This document shows, in pieces, positions 1 through 6,691 of a stretch of 15,268 nucleotides of DNA. Location: assembly GCA_038254525.1 (NCBI GenBank), contig JBBSGC010000040.1, forward strand, positions 1 to 15,268, read 5' to 3'. The position numbers were made by a program, and so were the translations under genes. The notes beneath the pieces were generated by a model. That model saw only the letters and a program-made list of their open reading frames with translations. It had not been told where the DNA came from and made no database searches. Each line of letters begins with the position of its first letter. Within the stretch, counting starts at the first letter, position 1. This DNA comes from JBBSGC01 sp038254525. GTDB taxonomy: Bacteria; Actinomycetota; Actinomycetes; Propionibacteriales; Nocardioidaceae.

Positions 1-2
1 CC

Positions 3-314
3 GGGGAGGGCAACGCCGGTGCCGGCACCCCGACTGTGCTGGGCGGCACCTCCGACGTCCCAGTGGGCAGCGGCGCGGTGTTCCCCGCACAGCAGGTAGT
101 GGTGACGCAACCCAGCAGAGGCACCTTCAAGGGCTTCTCCGGCATCTGCACCCATCTGGGCTGCCCGCTCAGCGATGTCACCGCGACCATCAACTGCAAC
201 TGTCACGGCAGCGCGTTCTCGATCACCGACGGTTCGGTCGTCAACGGCCCGGCCACCAGACCGCTGCCCGGGGTCGCGGTCAAGGTCGACGGCAGCAACG
301 TCGTGCTCGGCTGA
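3..314 (+). CDS. Rieske [2Fe-2S] protein, C-terminal part (5' end outside window)
   Basis: This is the C-terminal end of a small Rieske protein; the open frame runs off the left edge, so the true start and any export signal are not visible. Both cluster-binding boxes are complete: CTHLGC (bases 147-164) supplies one Cys and one His ligand, and CNCHGS (195-212) supplies the other Cys and His. The second Cys of each box would form the disulfide seen in bc1-type Rieske domains. The visible part ends in the usual glycine/proline-rich beta strands (RPLPGVAVKVDG). The short inter-box spacing and ending just after the fold suggest a small stand-alone electron-transfer protein, often TAT-exported in actinomycetes, rather than a large oxygenase subunit. 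That is inference from length, since the partner and the N-terminus cannot be seen. The gene ends 55 bases before uvrC. Confidence 0.85.
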   Translation, partial: GEGNAGAGTPTVLGGTSDVPVGSGAVFPAQQVVVTQPSRGTFKGFSGICTHLGCPLSDVTATINCNCHGSAFSITDGSVVNGPATRPLPGVAVKVDGSNVVLG

Positions 315-357
315 GGTCGCCGTCGGCCGCTGCGGCTCAGCTGTCGCCCGCGCTGCA

Positions 358-363
358 TAGGCT
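358..363 (+). promoter_or_regulatory. Candidate -10 element TAGGCT giving a leaderless uvrC mRNA
   Basis: TAGGCT fits the actinobacterial -10 pattern TANNNT. It ends six bases before the GTG at 370, so a transcript starting at the usual distance would begin on that GTG and be leaderless. No Shine-Dalgarno sequence precedes either GTG (364 or 370), which agrees with this reading. No clear -35 hexamer is visible. This is inference from spacing only. Confidence 0.45.
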
Positions 364-369
364 GTGACC

Positions 370-2385
370 GTGGCCGATCCCGCGACCTACCGACCCGCCC
401 CGGGCGCGATCCCGGAGTCGCCCGGGGTCTACAGGTTCCGCGACGAGCGGGGCCGGGTGATCTACGTCGGCAAGGCCAAGTCGCTGCGGCCGCGGCTCTC
501 GTCGTACTTCCAGGACCTCGCCAACCTGCACTCCCGCACGCGCACCATGGTGACCACGGCCGCATCGGTGGACTGGACGGTCGTCAGCACCGAGGTCGAG
601 GCGCTGCAGCTGGAGTACACCTGGATCAAGGAGTTCGACCCCCGCTACAACGTCAAGTACCGCGACGACAAGTCCTACCCGTGGCTCGCGGTCACCCTCA
701 ACGAGGAGTTCCCGCGGGTGATGGTGGGCCGCGGACCCAAACGCAAGGGCGTGCGCTACTTCGGTCCCTACAGCCACGCGTGGGCCATCCGGGAGACGGT
801 CGACCTGCTGCTGCGGGTGTTCCCGATGCGCTCCTGCTCGTCCGGTGTCTTCAAGCGTTCGCAGCAGATCGGCCGGCCCTGCCTGTTGGGTTACATCGGC
901 AAGTGCAGCGCGCCGTGCGTCGACCGGGTGAGCGCCGAGGAGCACCGGGACATCGTCGAGGACTTCTGCAACTTCCTGGCCGGCCAGACCGCGCCGTACG
1001 TCCGGCGCCTCGAGCGGCAGATGCAGAAGTCCGCCGCCGCCATGGACTACGAGCGGGCCGCCCGTCTCCGCGACGACATCGGCGCGCTCAACCGGGCACT
1101 GGAGAAGAACGCTGTCGTGCTCGGCGACGGTACAGACGCCGACGTGGTCGCCCTCGCCGAGGACCCGCTGGAGGTCGCCGTCCAGATCTTCTCCGTGCGC
1201 ACCGGGCGGATCCGCGGGCAGCGCGGCTGGGTCGCCGACAAGACCGACGACGCCGGCTCGGGTGACCTGGTCGAGCGGGCCCTGGTCAAGCTCTACGACG
1301 GTGAGACGGCAGAGGCGATCCCCCGGGAGGTGCTGGTTCCCGCCCTGCCCGCCGACGCCGCCGCGCTGGCCGCGTGGCTGGCCGCGCGCCGAGGCGGCCA
1401 CGTCGACCTTCGAGTTCCCCTGCGGGGCGACAAGCGGGCGCTCATGGAGACCGTCGCCCGCAACGCCAAGCAGTCGCTGGCCACGCACAAGACCCGACGG
1501 GCCAGCGACCTGACCACACGCAGCCGGGCGCTCGAGGAGATCCAGCTGGCCCTCGGCCTCGACGACGCTCCGCTGCGGGTGGAGTGCTTCGATGTCTCCA
1601 ACCTGCAGGGCACCGAGGTCGTCGCCTCGATGGTGGTCTTCGAGGACGGCCTGCCGAGGAAGAGCGACTACCGCAGGTTCGTGATCCGGGGCGTTGACGG
1701 GCAGAACGACGTCGCGTCGATCCACGAGACCATTCTCCGTCGGTTCCGGCGCATGCACGAAGACCAGGAGGCCGAAGTGCGCGACCCGGACACCGGCCGT
1801 CCGCGGCGCTTCGCCTACACACCCGGCCTGGTGGTCGTCGACGGTGGCCCACCGCAGGTAGCGGCGGCCGCGCAGGCGATGGCCGAGGCGGGAGTGCCCG
1901 ACGTCGCGGTGTGCGGCCTGGCGAAACGGTTGGAGGAGGTCTGGCTTCCCGGCGAGGACGACCCCGTGATCCTGCCGCGCACCAGCGAGGGCCTCTATCT
2001 CCTGCAGCGGATGCGCGATGAGGCACACCGCTTCGCGATCAGCCACCACCGCGACCGGCGTTCGAAGTCGATGGTCGCCAGCGCCCTCGACGACGTGCCG
2101 GGCCTCGGTGACGTCAGGCGCAAAGCCCTGCTCAAGCAGTTCGGCTCGCTGAAGAAGCTGCGGTCCGCGACCGTGCAGCAGATCGGATCGGTCCCCGGGA
2201 TCGGTCCCGCCACGGCCGAATCCGTGGTGACCGCACTGGCCGCCGGCTCGGCACTGGCCTCCGCCGCAGCGCCGGGGGAAGGCTTGGTGGCCCTGCCTCC
2301 CGGCGGCGTCAACGTGGCCACCGGCGAGCTGCACGACGACCCGCCAGCCCTGCCACAGACCACCGAGCGCCCGGAGGTCACGTGA
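370..2385 (+). CDS. uvrC: UvrABC excinuclease subunit C
   Basis: UvrC makes the dual incision on either side of a lesion after UvrA and UvrB have loaded it in nucleotide excision repair. The 671-residue protein has the full domain order. A GIY-YIG nuclease domain occupies about residues 15-95 (PGVYRF, VIYVGKAKSLR). Four cysteines at 156, 171, 179 and 183 are spaced like the reported iron-sulfur ligands of UvrC. A UVR/UvrB-binding helix lies near 213-243 (MDYERAARLRDD). The RNase-H-like 5' nuclease follows (DVSNLQG at 408-414, D426, H452, VVVDGG ending near 493). Tandem helix-hairpin-helix motifs sit at the C-terminus (PGLGDV near 577, PGIGPA near 609). I chose GTG 370 because it gives the family-like start MADPATYRPAPG and fits a leaderless -10; GTG 364 adds two residues. 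The stop overlaps the rapZ start by four bases. Length and motifs look intact. Confidence 0.97.
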   Translation: MADPATYRPAPGAIPESPGVYRFRDERGRVIYVGKAKSLRPRLSSYFQDLANLHSRTRTMVTTAASVDWTVVSTEVEALQLEYTWIKEFDPRYNVKYRDDKSYPWLAVTLNEEFPRVMVGRGPKRKGVRYFGPYSHAWAIRETVDLLLRVFPMRSCSSGVFKRSQQIGRPCLLGYIGKCSAPCVDRVSAEEHRDIVEDFCNFLAGQTAPYVRRLERQMQKSAAAMDYERAARLRDDIGALNRALEKNAVVLGDGTDADVVALAEDPLEVAVQIFSVRTGRIRGQRGWVADKTDDAGSGDLVERALVKLYDGETAEAIPREVLVPALPADAAALAAWLAARRGGHVDLRVPLRGDKRALMETVARNAKQSLATHKTRRASDLTTRSRALEEIQLALGLDDAPLRVECFDVSNLQGTEVVASMVVFEDGLPRKSDYRRFVIRGVDGQNDVASIHETILRRFRRMHEDQEAEVRDPDTGRPRRFAYTPGLVVVDGGPPQVAAAAQAMAEAGVPDVAVCGLAKRLEEVWLPGEDDPVILPRTSEGLYLLQRMRDEAHRFAISHHRDRRSKSMVASALDDVPGLGDVRRKALLKQFGSLKKLRSATVQQIGSVPGIGPATAESVVTALAAGSALASAAAPGEGLVALPPGGVNVATGELHDDPPALPQTTERPEVT

Positions 2386-3263
2386 GCGAGGCACCCGAGC
2401 TGCCGATCCGCGACCTGCTGTTGGTGACCGGGATGACCGGTGCCGGCCGCAGCACCGCCGCGAAGGCCCTGGAGGACCTGGGCTGGTTCGTCGTTGACAA
2501 CCTGCCGCCGCAGCTGCTGGGCGCCGTGATCGAGCTGGTGGGGCAGCAGGGCGATGGTGAGACCCGCCTTGCCGTGGTCGTCGATGCCCGGTCCCGTTGG
2601 TTCTTCGCCGAGCTGCAGGGCGCCCTCGACCGGCTTCGCGACAAGGGACCGCCACCGTCCATCCTGTTCCTCGAGGCATCCGACGACGTGCTGGTCCGCC
2701 GCCAGGAGGCTGCCCGCCGACCGCACCCCCTGCAGCACGGCCAGCGACTCCTCGACGGCATCACCGACGAGCGGGCGGCGCTCGCGACGCTGCGTGGCGA
2801 CGCCGACGTGCTGATCGACACCACCACCACCAACGTGCACCAGCTGGTCGCCAAGATCGGCACCGCTTTCGGCGACCCCGCCTCGTCGCGGATGCGGGCG
2901 ACGATCGTGTCGTTCGGTTTCAAGTACGGGATCCCAGTCGACGCTGACATGGTCGCCGACATGCGCTTCCTGCCCAACCCGTTCTGGGTGCCCGAGCTGC
3001 GACACCAGACCGGGCTCGATCCCGATGTCCGCGACTACGTGCGCGGCCAGGCCGACGCGGTGGTGTTCCTCGACCAGTACGAGGGTCTGCTGAAGGCGTT
3101 GACCGGCGGCTTCGAACGGGAGGGGAAGCGATTCGTGACGTTGGCCATCGGCTGCACCGGGGGCAAGCACCGCAGCGTGGCGATGTCGGAGGCGCTCGGT
3201 GAGCGGCTGCGGGCGCACGACGTCGAAGTGTTGGTCCTGCATCGCGACCTGGGGCGGGAGTGA
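2382..3263 (+). CDS. rapZ: RapZ/YvcJ-family nucleotide-binding protein
   Basis: This is a 293-residue P-loop protein of the RapZ/YvcJ family. In E. coli RapZ is the adapter that hands the sRNA GlmZ to RNase E and so controls glucosamine-6-phosphate synthesis; YvcJ of Bacillus hydrolyses nucleotides. The actinomycete role is less clear. The Walker A loop is GMTGAGRST at residues 17-25, and a VVVDARSRWFF strand follows near residue 66, in the Walker B region. The conserved C-terminal domain signature GCTGGKHRSV is at 257-266, the part that in RapZ binds RNA and amino-sugar phosphate. Length is typical. The GTG start lies inside the uvrC stop (GTGA), and the stop in turn overlaps the upstream start option of yvcK, so the three genes are probably translationally coupled. 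The rapZ-yvcK-whiA order is the classic Gram-positive arrangement. Confidence 0.95.
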   Translation: MSEAPELPIRDLLLVTGMTGAGRSTAAKALEDLGWFVVDNLPPQLLGAVIELVGQQGDGETRLAVVVDARSRWFFAELQGALDRLRDKGPPPSILFLEASDDVLVRRQEAARRPHPLQHGQRLLDGITDERAALATLRGDADVLIDTTTTNVHQLVAKIGTAFGDPASSRMRATIVSFGFKYGIPVDADMVADMRFLPNPFWVPELRHQTGLDPDVRDYVRGQADAVVFLDQYEGLLKALTGGFEREGKRFVTLAIGCTGGKHRSVAMSEALGERLRAHDVEVLVLHRDLGRE

Positions 3264-4294
3264 GCGCGTCCATGACTCGTGGAGGCGGAGCTGGTCCGGC
3301 GCGCCGACAGGACCTTGCGGTGGTCGCTCTCGGTGGTGGCCACGGACTCGCGGCCTCCCTCGGTGCGCTGCGTCGCGTGACCACGGCGCTGACCGCCGTG
3401 GTCACTGTCGCCGACAACGGCGGATCCTCAGGGCGTCTGCGCGACGAGCTGCGGGTGCTCCCCCCGGGAGACCTGCGACAGGCGCTGGCCGCCTTGTGCG
3501 GCGACGACGAATGGGGTCGCACCTGGGCAGCCGTGCTGCAGCACCGTTTCACCTCCTCCGGCGCCCTGCACGACCACGCGGTCGGCAACCTGTTGATAGT
3601 GGCGCTCTGGGAGCTGCTGGGGGACGCGGTCGGTGGCCTGGCGTGGGTGGCACGACTGCTCGGCGCCCAGGGTCAGGTGCTGCCGATGAGCGCGGTGCCT
3701 CTGGACATCACCGCCTCGGTGCGTGGCTGTGACCCGGCCGACCCGCAGGCGCTGACGACCGTGCGCGGCCAGGTGGAGGCGGCGACGGCCGCCGGTGAGG
3801 TCGTCGAGGTGGCGCTGGAACCGCACGACCCACCGGCCTGCCCGGAGGCGCTGCATGCGATCCGGGCCGCAGACTGGGTGGTGCTTGGGCCGGGCTCCTG
3901 GTTCACGAGCGTGATCCCGCATCTGCTGGTCCCCGACCTGTTCACCGAGCTGCACCGGACTGCGGCCCGGCGGCTGGTCGTGCTCAACCTCACGCCTCAG
4001 GAGGGCGAGACGGCCGGTTTCTCGCCGGCTCATCATCTCGAGGTGCTGGCCCGGCACGCACCCTTGCTGCGGATCGACATCGTGCTCGCCGACGCCGGGC
4101 ACGTCGACGACCGACCGGCCCTGGAGCGGGCGGCCGCGACCCTCGGCGCGAAGCTCGTGGTGGACCAGGTGGCGGCCGCCGACGGGTCCGCGCGGCACGA
4201 CCAGCTGCGGCTGGCGGCGGCGTACGAACGGATCTTCGAGCGCGTCGAAACTTCGAGGACCGAGCGTGTCCCGCCGAGCCCGGAACGCGCATAG
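3260..4294 (+). CDS. yvcK: YvcK/CofD-like protein (gluconeogenesis factor family)
   Basis: This 344-residue protein belongs to the UPF0052/CofD-like family that includes Bacillus YvcK and mycobacterial CuvA. Members are needed for growth on gluconeogenic substrates and for normal cell-wall synthesis, and bind UDP-sugars rather than acting as the F420 enzyme CofD. The nucleotide-binding glycine loop VALGGGHGL is at residues 22-30, the family signature ADNGGSSGRLR at 51-61, and LPPGDLRQAL follows near 70. A second conserved block, VVLGPGSWFTSV, is near residue 213. Two starts are possible: GTG 3260 overlaps the rapZ stop, whereas ATG 3272 sits about 11 bases after GGGCGGGAG and removes four residues. 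The first 18 residues are not conserved, so homology does not decide. A perfect 12-bp palindrome lies in codons 40-49. Confidence 0.94.
   Translation: MSASMTRGGGAGPARRQDLAVVALGGGHGLAASLGALRRVTTALTAVVTVADNGGSSGRLRDELRVLPPGDLRQALAALCGDDEWGRTWAAVLQHRFTSSGALHDHAVGNLLIVALWELLGDAVGGLAWVARLLGAQGQVLPMSAVPLDITASVRGCDPADPQALTTVRGQVEAATAAGEVVEVALEPHDPPACPEALHAIRAADWVVLGPGSWFTSVIPHLLVPDLFTELHRTAARRLVVLNLTPQEGETAGFSPAHHLEVLARHAPLLRIDIVLADAGHVDDRPALERAAATLGAKLVVDQVAAADGSARHDQLRLAAAYERIFERVETSRTERVPPSPERA
3377..3405. other. Perfect 12-bp inverted repeat inside yvcK
   Basis: Bases 3377-3388 (GTGACCACGGCG) are the exact reverse complement of 3394-3405, separated by the five-base loop CTGAC. The repeat codes for the conserved VTTALTAVVT stretch, so the protein sequence accounts for part of it, but perfect pairing over 12 bases also needs matching third positions. 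It could form a strong mRNA hairpin near the start of yvcK. Confidence 0.6.
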
Positions 4295-4313
4295 AGTGGG
4301 CCGCTGACGTCAG
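4292..4313 (+). promoter_or_regulatory. Candidate whiA promoter -10 (TAGAGT) with palindrome CTGACGTCAG
   Basis: TAGAGT at 4292-4297 includes the yvcK stop codon and fits the actinobacterial -10 pattern, though no convincing -35 is seen. Seven bases after it, 4304-4313 is a perfect 10-base palindrome, CTGACGTCAG, which would fall at about +1 to +10 of such a transcript, where a repressor or autoregulator could bind. The 88-base yvcK-whiA spacer is the only sizeable gap in the rapZ-whiA run, so an internal whiA promoter is plausible. The known Streptomyces WhiA site core, GACAC, is not part of this palindrome. Confidence 0.3.
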
Positions 4314-4382
4314 GCAGTCCCTCACCGGCCCGCCACGGCGGCGCAAGGGGACCAGGCACGCGACCGGCGGGAACTGAGACGG

Positions 4383-5369
4383 ATGGCCATGACGGCACAG
4401 GTTAAGTCCGAGCTTTCCAGCGTCTCGATCACCAGGTCGTGCTGCCGCAAGGCGGAGGTTTCGACGCTGCTGCGGTTCGCCGGAGGGCTGCACATAGCGG
4501 CCGGACGGATCGTCGTGGAGGCCGAGCTCGACACCGGGGCCGCCGCCCGGCGCCTGCGCCGCGACCTGCTCGAGGTCTACGGCCACCAGAGTGAGGTTGT
4601 CGTCGTGTCCGGCAGCGGGTTGAGGTCCGGCACCCACTACGTGGTCCGGGTCGTGAAGGACGGCGAGGCGCTGGCCCGGCAGACCGGACTCATCGACGGT
4701 CGCGGTCGTCCGGTGCGCGGTCTCCCGCCCCAGGTGGTCACCGGGGCAGCGTGTGACTCCGTGGCCGCCTGGCGGGGCGCCTTTCTCGCCCATGGCTCGC
4801 TCACCGAGCCGGGTCGGTCGTCGGCGTTGGAGGTCACCTGTCCCGGGCCCGAGGCCGCCCTGGCCCTCGCCGGCGCCGCCCGGCGGCTCAGCATCCACGC
4901 CAAGACCCGCGAGGTGCGTGGGGTCGACCGGGTGGTGATCCGTGACGGTGAGGCGATCGGTGCGCTGTTGACCCGTCTCGGCGCTCATGAGTCGCTGATG
5001 GCGTGGGAGGAGCGCCGGATGCGCCGGGAGGTCCGGGCCACCGCCAACCGGCTCGCGAACTTCGACGACGCCAACCTTCGGCGCTCCGCGCGAGCCGCGG
5101 TCGCCGCCGGCGCCCGCGTCGAGCGAGCTCTGGAGATCCTCGGCGACGATGTCCCCGACCACCTCGCTGTTGCCGGTCACCTACGTGTCCAGCACAAGCA
5201 GGCAAGCCTCGAAGAGCTCGGGCACATGCACGACCCGCCGCTGACCAAGGACGCGATAGCGGGTCGCATCCGACGACTGCTGGCGATGGCGGACAAGCGG
5301 GCCGAGGACCTGGGCATCCCGGACACCGAGGCCAGCCTGACGCCGGACATGCTGGCCGAGGCCCCCTGA
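4383..5369 (+). CDS. whiA: WhiA sporulation/cell-division transcription regulator
   Basis: WhiA is a DNA-binding regulator. In Streptomyces it works with WhiB to switch on sporulation septation genes, and in other Gram-positive bacteria it affects division and chromosome segregation. The 328-residue protein has the N-terminal LAGLIDADG-homing-endonuclease-like domain, about residues 20-200. Its conserved blocks include LLRFAGGLHI, ARQTGL, AWRGAFLAHGSL and SALEVTCPGPEAAL. A linker with ATANRLANFDDANLRRSARA follows near 220-240, then a C-terminal helix-turn-helix region (ASLEELG through DAIAGRIRRLL) near 275-305. The ATG at 4383 gives MAMTAQVKSEL, matching the start of Streptomyces WhiA; ATG 4389 is an alternative. 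Ribosome-binding sequence is weak (GGCGGGAA upstream). No frame damage is seen. It lies downstream of yvcK, and a hairpin overlaps its stop codon. Confidence 0.97.
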   Translation: MAMTAQVKSELSSVSITRSCCRKAEVSTLLRFAGGLHIAAGRIVVEAELDTGAAARRLRRDLLEVYGHQSEVVVVSGSGLRSGTHYVVRVVKDGEALARQTGLIDGRGRPVRGLPPQVVTGAACDSVAAWRGAFLAHGSLTEPGRSSALEVTCPGPEAALALAGAARRLSIHAKTREVRGVDRVVIRDGEAIGALLTRLGAHESLMAWEERRMRREVRATANRLANFDDANLRRSARAAVAAGARVERALEILGDDVPDHLAVAGHLRVQHKQASLEELGHMHDPPLTKDAIAGRIRRLLAMADKRAEDLGIPDTEASLTPDMLAEAP

Positions 5370-5396
5370 GTCGGGAACCGGCACCGCCCGGCTCGG
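5366..5396 (+). terminator. Hairpin at the whiA stop codon, possible terminator
   Basis: Bases 5366-5375 can pair with 5387-5396 in a 10-bp stem with two G-T wobbles and an 11-base loop (AACCGGCACCG). The 5' arm includes the whiA stop codon. No T-run follows, as is common for hairpin terminators in high-GC actinomycetes. It would separate the uvrC-whiA unit from the glycolytic unit that begins about 170 bases later. Confidence 0.4.
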
Positions 5397-5449
5397 TCAG
5401 CAGCCGTCGCGTCTCCAGGCGTGAGCCGCATCGGGCGGAGGTGCAGCGA

Positions 5450-5455
5450 TAGAGT
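5450..5455 (+). promoter_or_regulatory. Candidate -10 element TAGAGT upstream of gap
   Basis: TAGAGT lies in the context GATAGAGT, about 108 bases before the gap start. It is the same hexamer, with the same preceding AT, as the one before whiA. No good -35 box is found at 16-18 bases upstream. A transcript from here would have a leader of about 100 bases that carries the two direct repeats. Supported by motif and position only. Confidence 0.3.
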
Positions 5456-5477
5456 CAGGGTCGCGGCGAGGTCTGCG

Positions 5478-5539
5478 CCCGGTACTCGACGGGCAGATGT
5501 CCGTCCCCGTACTCGGTGGGCCGAGGTCCGGTCCCCGTA
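5478..5539 (+). repeat. Imperfect tandem direct repeats in the gap leader
   Basis: Copy A (5478-5504, 27 bases) and copy B (5505-5532, 28 bases) are adjacent and share about 22 positions, including GTACTCG, GGG and GTCCG in register with one indel. A third partial copy, CCCCGTA, starts at 5533. The block fills the space between the candidate promoter and the gap ribosome-binding site, so it could be a paired operator or part of a structured leader. It encodes nothing. Confidence 0.55.
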
Positions 5540-5549
5540 GCGTGTCGCC

Positions 5550-5557
5550 AGGAGGAG
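5550..5557 (+). promoter_or_regulatory. Strong ribosome-binding site for gap (AGGAGGAG)
   Basis: AGGAGGAG ends six bases before GTG 5564 and matches the anti-Shine-Dalgarno end of 16S rRNA very well. It decides the start: a longer in-frame reading from 5516 would add 16 residues unlike any glyceraldehyde-3-phosphate dehydrogenase. Confidence 0.85.
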
Positions 5558-5563
5558 CCCGCC

Positions 5564-6568
5564 GTGTCTGTCCGCGTAGGAATCAACGGCTTCGGCCGGA
5601 TCGGGCGCAACTTCTACCGCGCCGTGCAGGCCACCGGTGCCGACATCGAGGTGGTGGCCTTCAACGACCTCGGTGACGACGAGACCCAGGCGCACCTGCT
5701 GAAGTACGACACGATCCTCGGCCGGCTCGACCAGCCCGTGTCGGTGACTGAGCAAGGCATCCGAGTCGGCGACCGCACCATCCACTCCCTCGCCGAGCGG
5801 GACCCGGCGGCCCTGCCGTGGAAGGAGCTGGGTGTAGACGTGGTGATCGAGTCGACCGGACTGTTCACCGACGCCACCTTGGCCCGGGCCCATCTCGATG
5901 CCGGCGCCCAGAAGGTGGTCATCTCCGCACCGGCGAAGAACGAGGACGTCACGATAGTGATGGGCGTCAACGACAACACCTATGACCCGCGGGCGCACGC
6001 GGTGATCTCCAACGCCTCGTGCACGACCAACTGCTTGGCGCCGATGGCCAAGGTGCTCAACGACTCACTCGGGATCGTGCGCGGGCTGATGACGACCATC
6101 CACGCGTACACCCAGGACCAGAACCTCCAAGACGGCCCGCACCAGGATCTGCGGCGGGCCCGGGCGGCGGCGCTCAACATAGTGCCGACGTCGACCGGTG
6201 CGGCCAAGGCGATCGGCCTGGTGCTGCCAGAGCTGAAGGGCAAGCTCGACGGCTACGCGTTGCGCGTCCCGGTGCCCACCGGTTCGGCGACCGACCTCAC
6301 GTTCACCGCCGGCCGGGAGACTTCGGTCGCCGAGGTCAACGAGCTGGTGGCGGCCGCGGCCCGCGGCCCGATTGGATCGGTGCTGCGCTACACCGAGGAC
6401 CCGATCGTGTCCTCCGACATCGTCCGTGATCCCGCCTCGTGCGTCTTCGACTCGGGGCTGACCAAGGTGATCGGCGACTCGGTCAAGGTCGTTGGCTGGT
6501 ACGACAACGAGTGGGGCTACTCAAACCGGCTGGTGGACGTCGTCGCGCTCGTCGGCGCCGACCTGTGA
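5564..6568 (+). CDS. gap: Glyceraldehyde-3-phosphate dehydrogenase, type I
   Basis: The enzyme oxidises and phosphorylates glyceraldehyde-3-phosphate to 1,3-bisphosphoglycerate with reduction of NAD, in the cytoplasm, in glycolysis and its reversal. The 334-residue product has the N-terminal Rossmann motif GINGFGRIGR (residues 6-15) and the acidic residue in FNDL expected for NAD rather than NADP. The catalytic NASCTTN is at 150-156 with C153, and the general base H180 is in TIHAYTQDQ. Family-typical blocks LKGKLDGYALRVPVPTGS and the C-terminal WYDNEWGYSNRL are intact. The GTG start is set by the AGGAGGAG site and gives MSVRVGINGFGRIG. The gene is first in the gap-pgk-tpiA run; a 123-base spacer containing a strong hairpin separates it from pgk. 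Confidence 0.98.
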   Translation: MSVRVGINGFGRIGRNFYRAVQATGADIEVVAFNDLGDDETQAHLLKYDTILGRLDQPVSVTEQGIRVGDRTIHSLAERDPAALPWKELGVDVVIESTGLFTDATLARAHLDAGAQKVVISAPAKNEDVTIVMGVNDNTYDPRAHAVISNASCTTNCLAPMAKVLNDSLGIVRGLMTTIHAYTQDQNLQDGPHQDLRRARAAALNIVPTSTGAAKAIGLVLPELKGKLDGYALRVPVPTGSATDLTFTAGRETSVAEVNELVAAAARGPIGSVLRYTEDPIVSSDIVRDPASCVFDSGLTKVIGDSVKVVGWYDNEWGYSNRLVDVVALVGADL

Positions 6569-6603
6569 CGACCCCCCCAAGCGCGGCCGCCTCCACGGTC
6601 ACT

Positions 6604-6653
6604 GGGGACCCCTACGCCAATAGGTTGAGCGTGGGGGACCCCCTCGCCAGGGG
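6604..6653. repeat. Large hairpin and repeated GGGGACCCC boxes between gap and pgk
   Basis: Bases 6604-6617 pair with 6629-6642 in a 14-position stem containing one A-A mismatch and one G-T wobble, closing an 11-base loop (CAATAGGTTGA). The same stretch carries a direct repeat: 6604-6619 and 6634-6649 share 14 of 16 bases (GGGGACCCC...CGCCA). Each copy begins with a self-palindrome, GGGGACCCC and GGGGGACCCCC. A smaller hairpin, CCCCT-CGCC-AGGGG, overlaps the right end (6640-6653). The position suggests partial termination, RNA processing or mRNA protection between gap and pgk, or a dispersed intergenic repeat. Confidence 0.65.
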
Positions 6654-6691
6654 CAGGCGGGCGTGAACCGCCCCAGTCGCCCGCTGCTCGC

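Noticed and set aside
2185..2208. Two copies of GGATCGGTCCC in uvrC
   Set aside because: They encode the conserved IGSVPGIGP helix-hairpin-helix, which explains the similarity.
337..2679. 780-codon open frame on the minus strand opposite uvrC and rapZ
   Set aside because: It mirrors the strong GC bias at third codon positions of uvrC and rapZ; its product is low-complexity Arg/Gly/Val/Asp-rich with no recognisable domain.
5516..5563. 16-residue upstream extension of gap
   Set aside because: It crosses the AGGAGGAG site and the direct repeats, and adds residues not found in glyceraldehyde-3-phosphate dehydrogenases.
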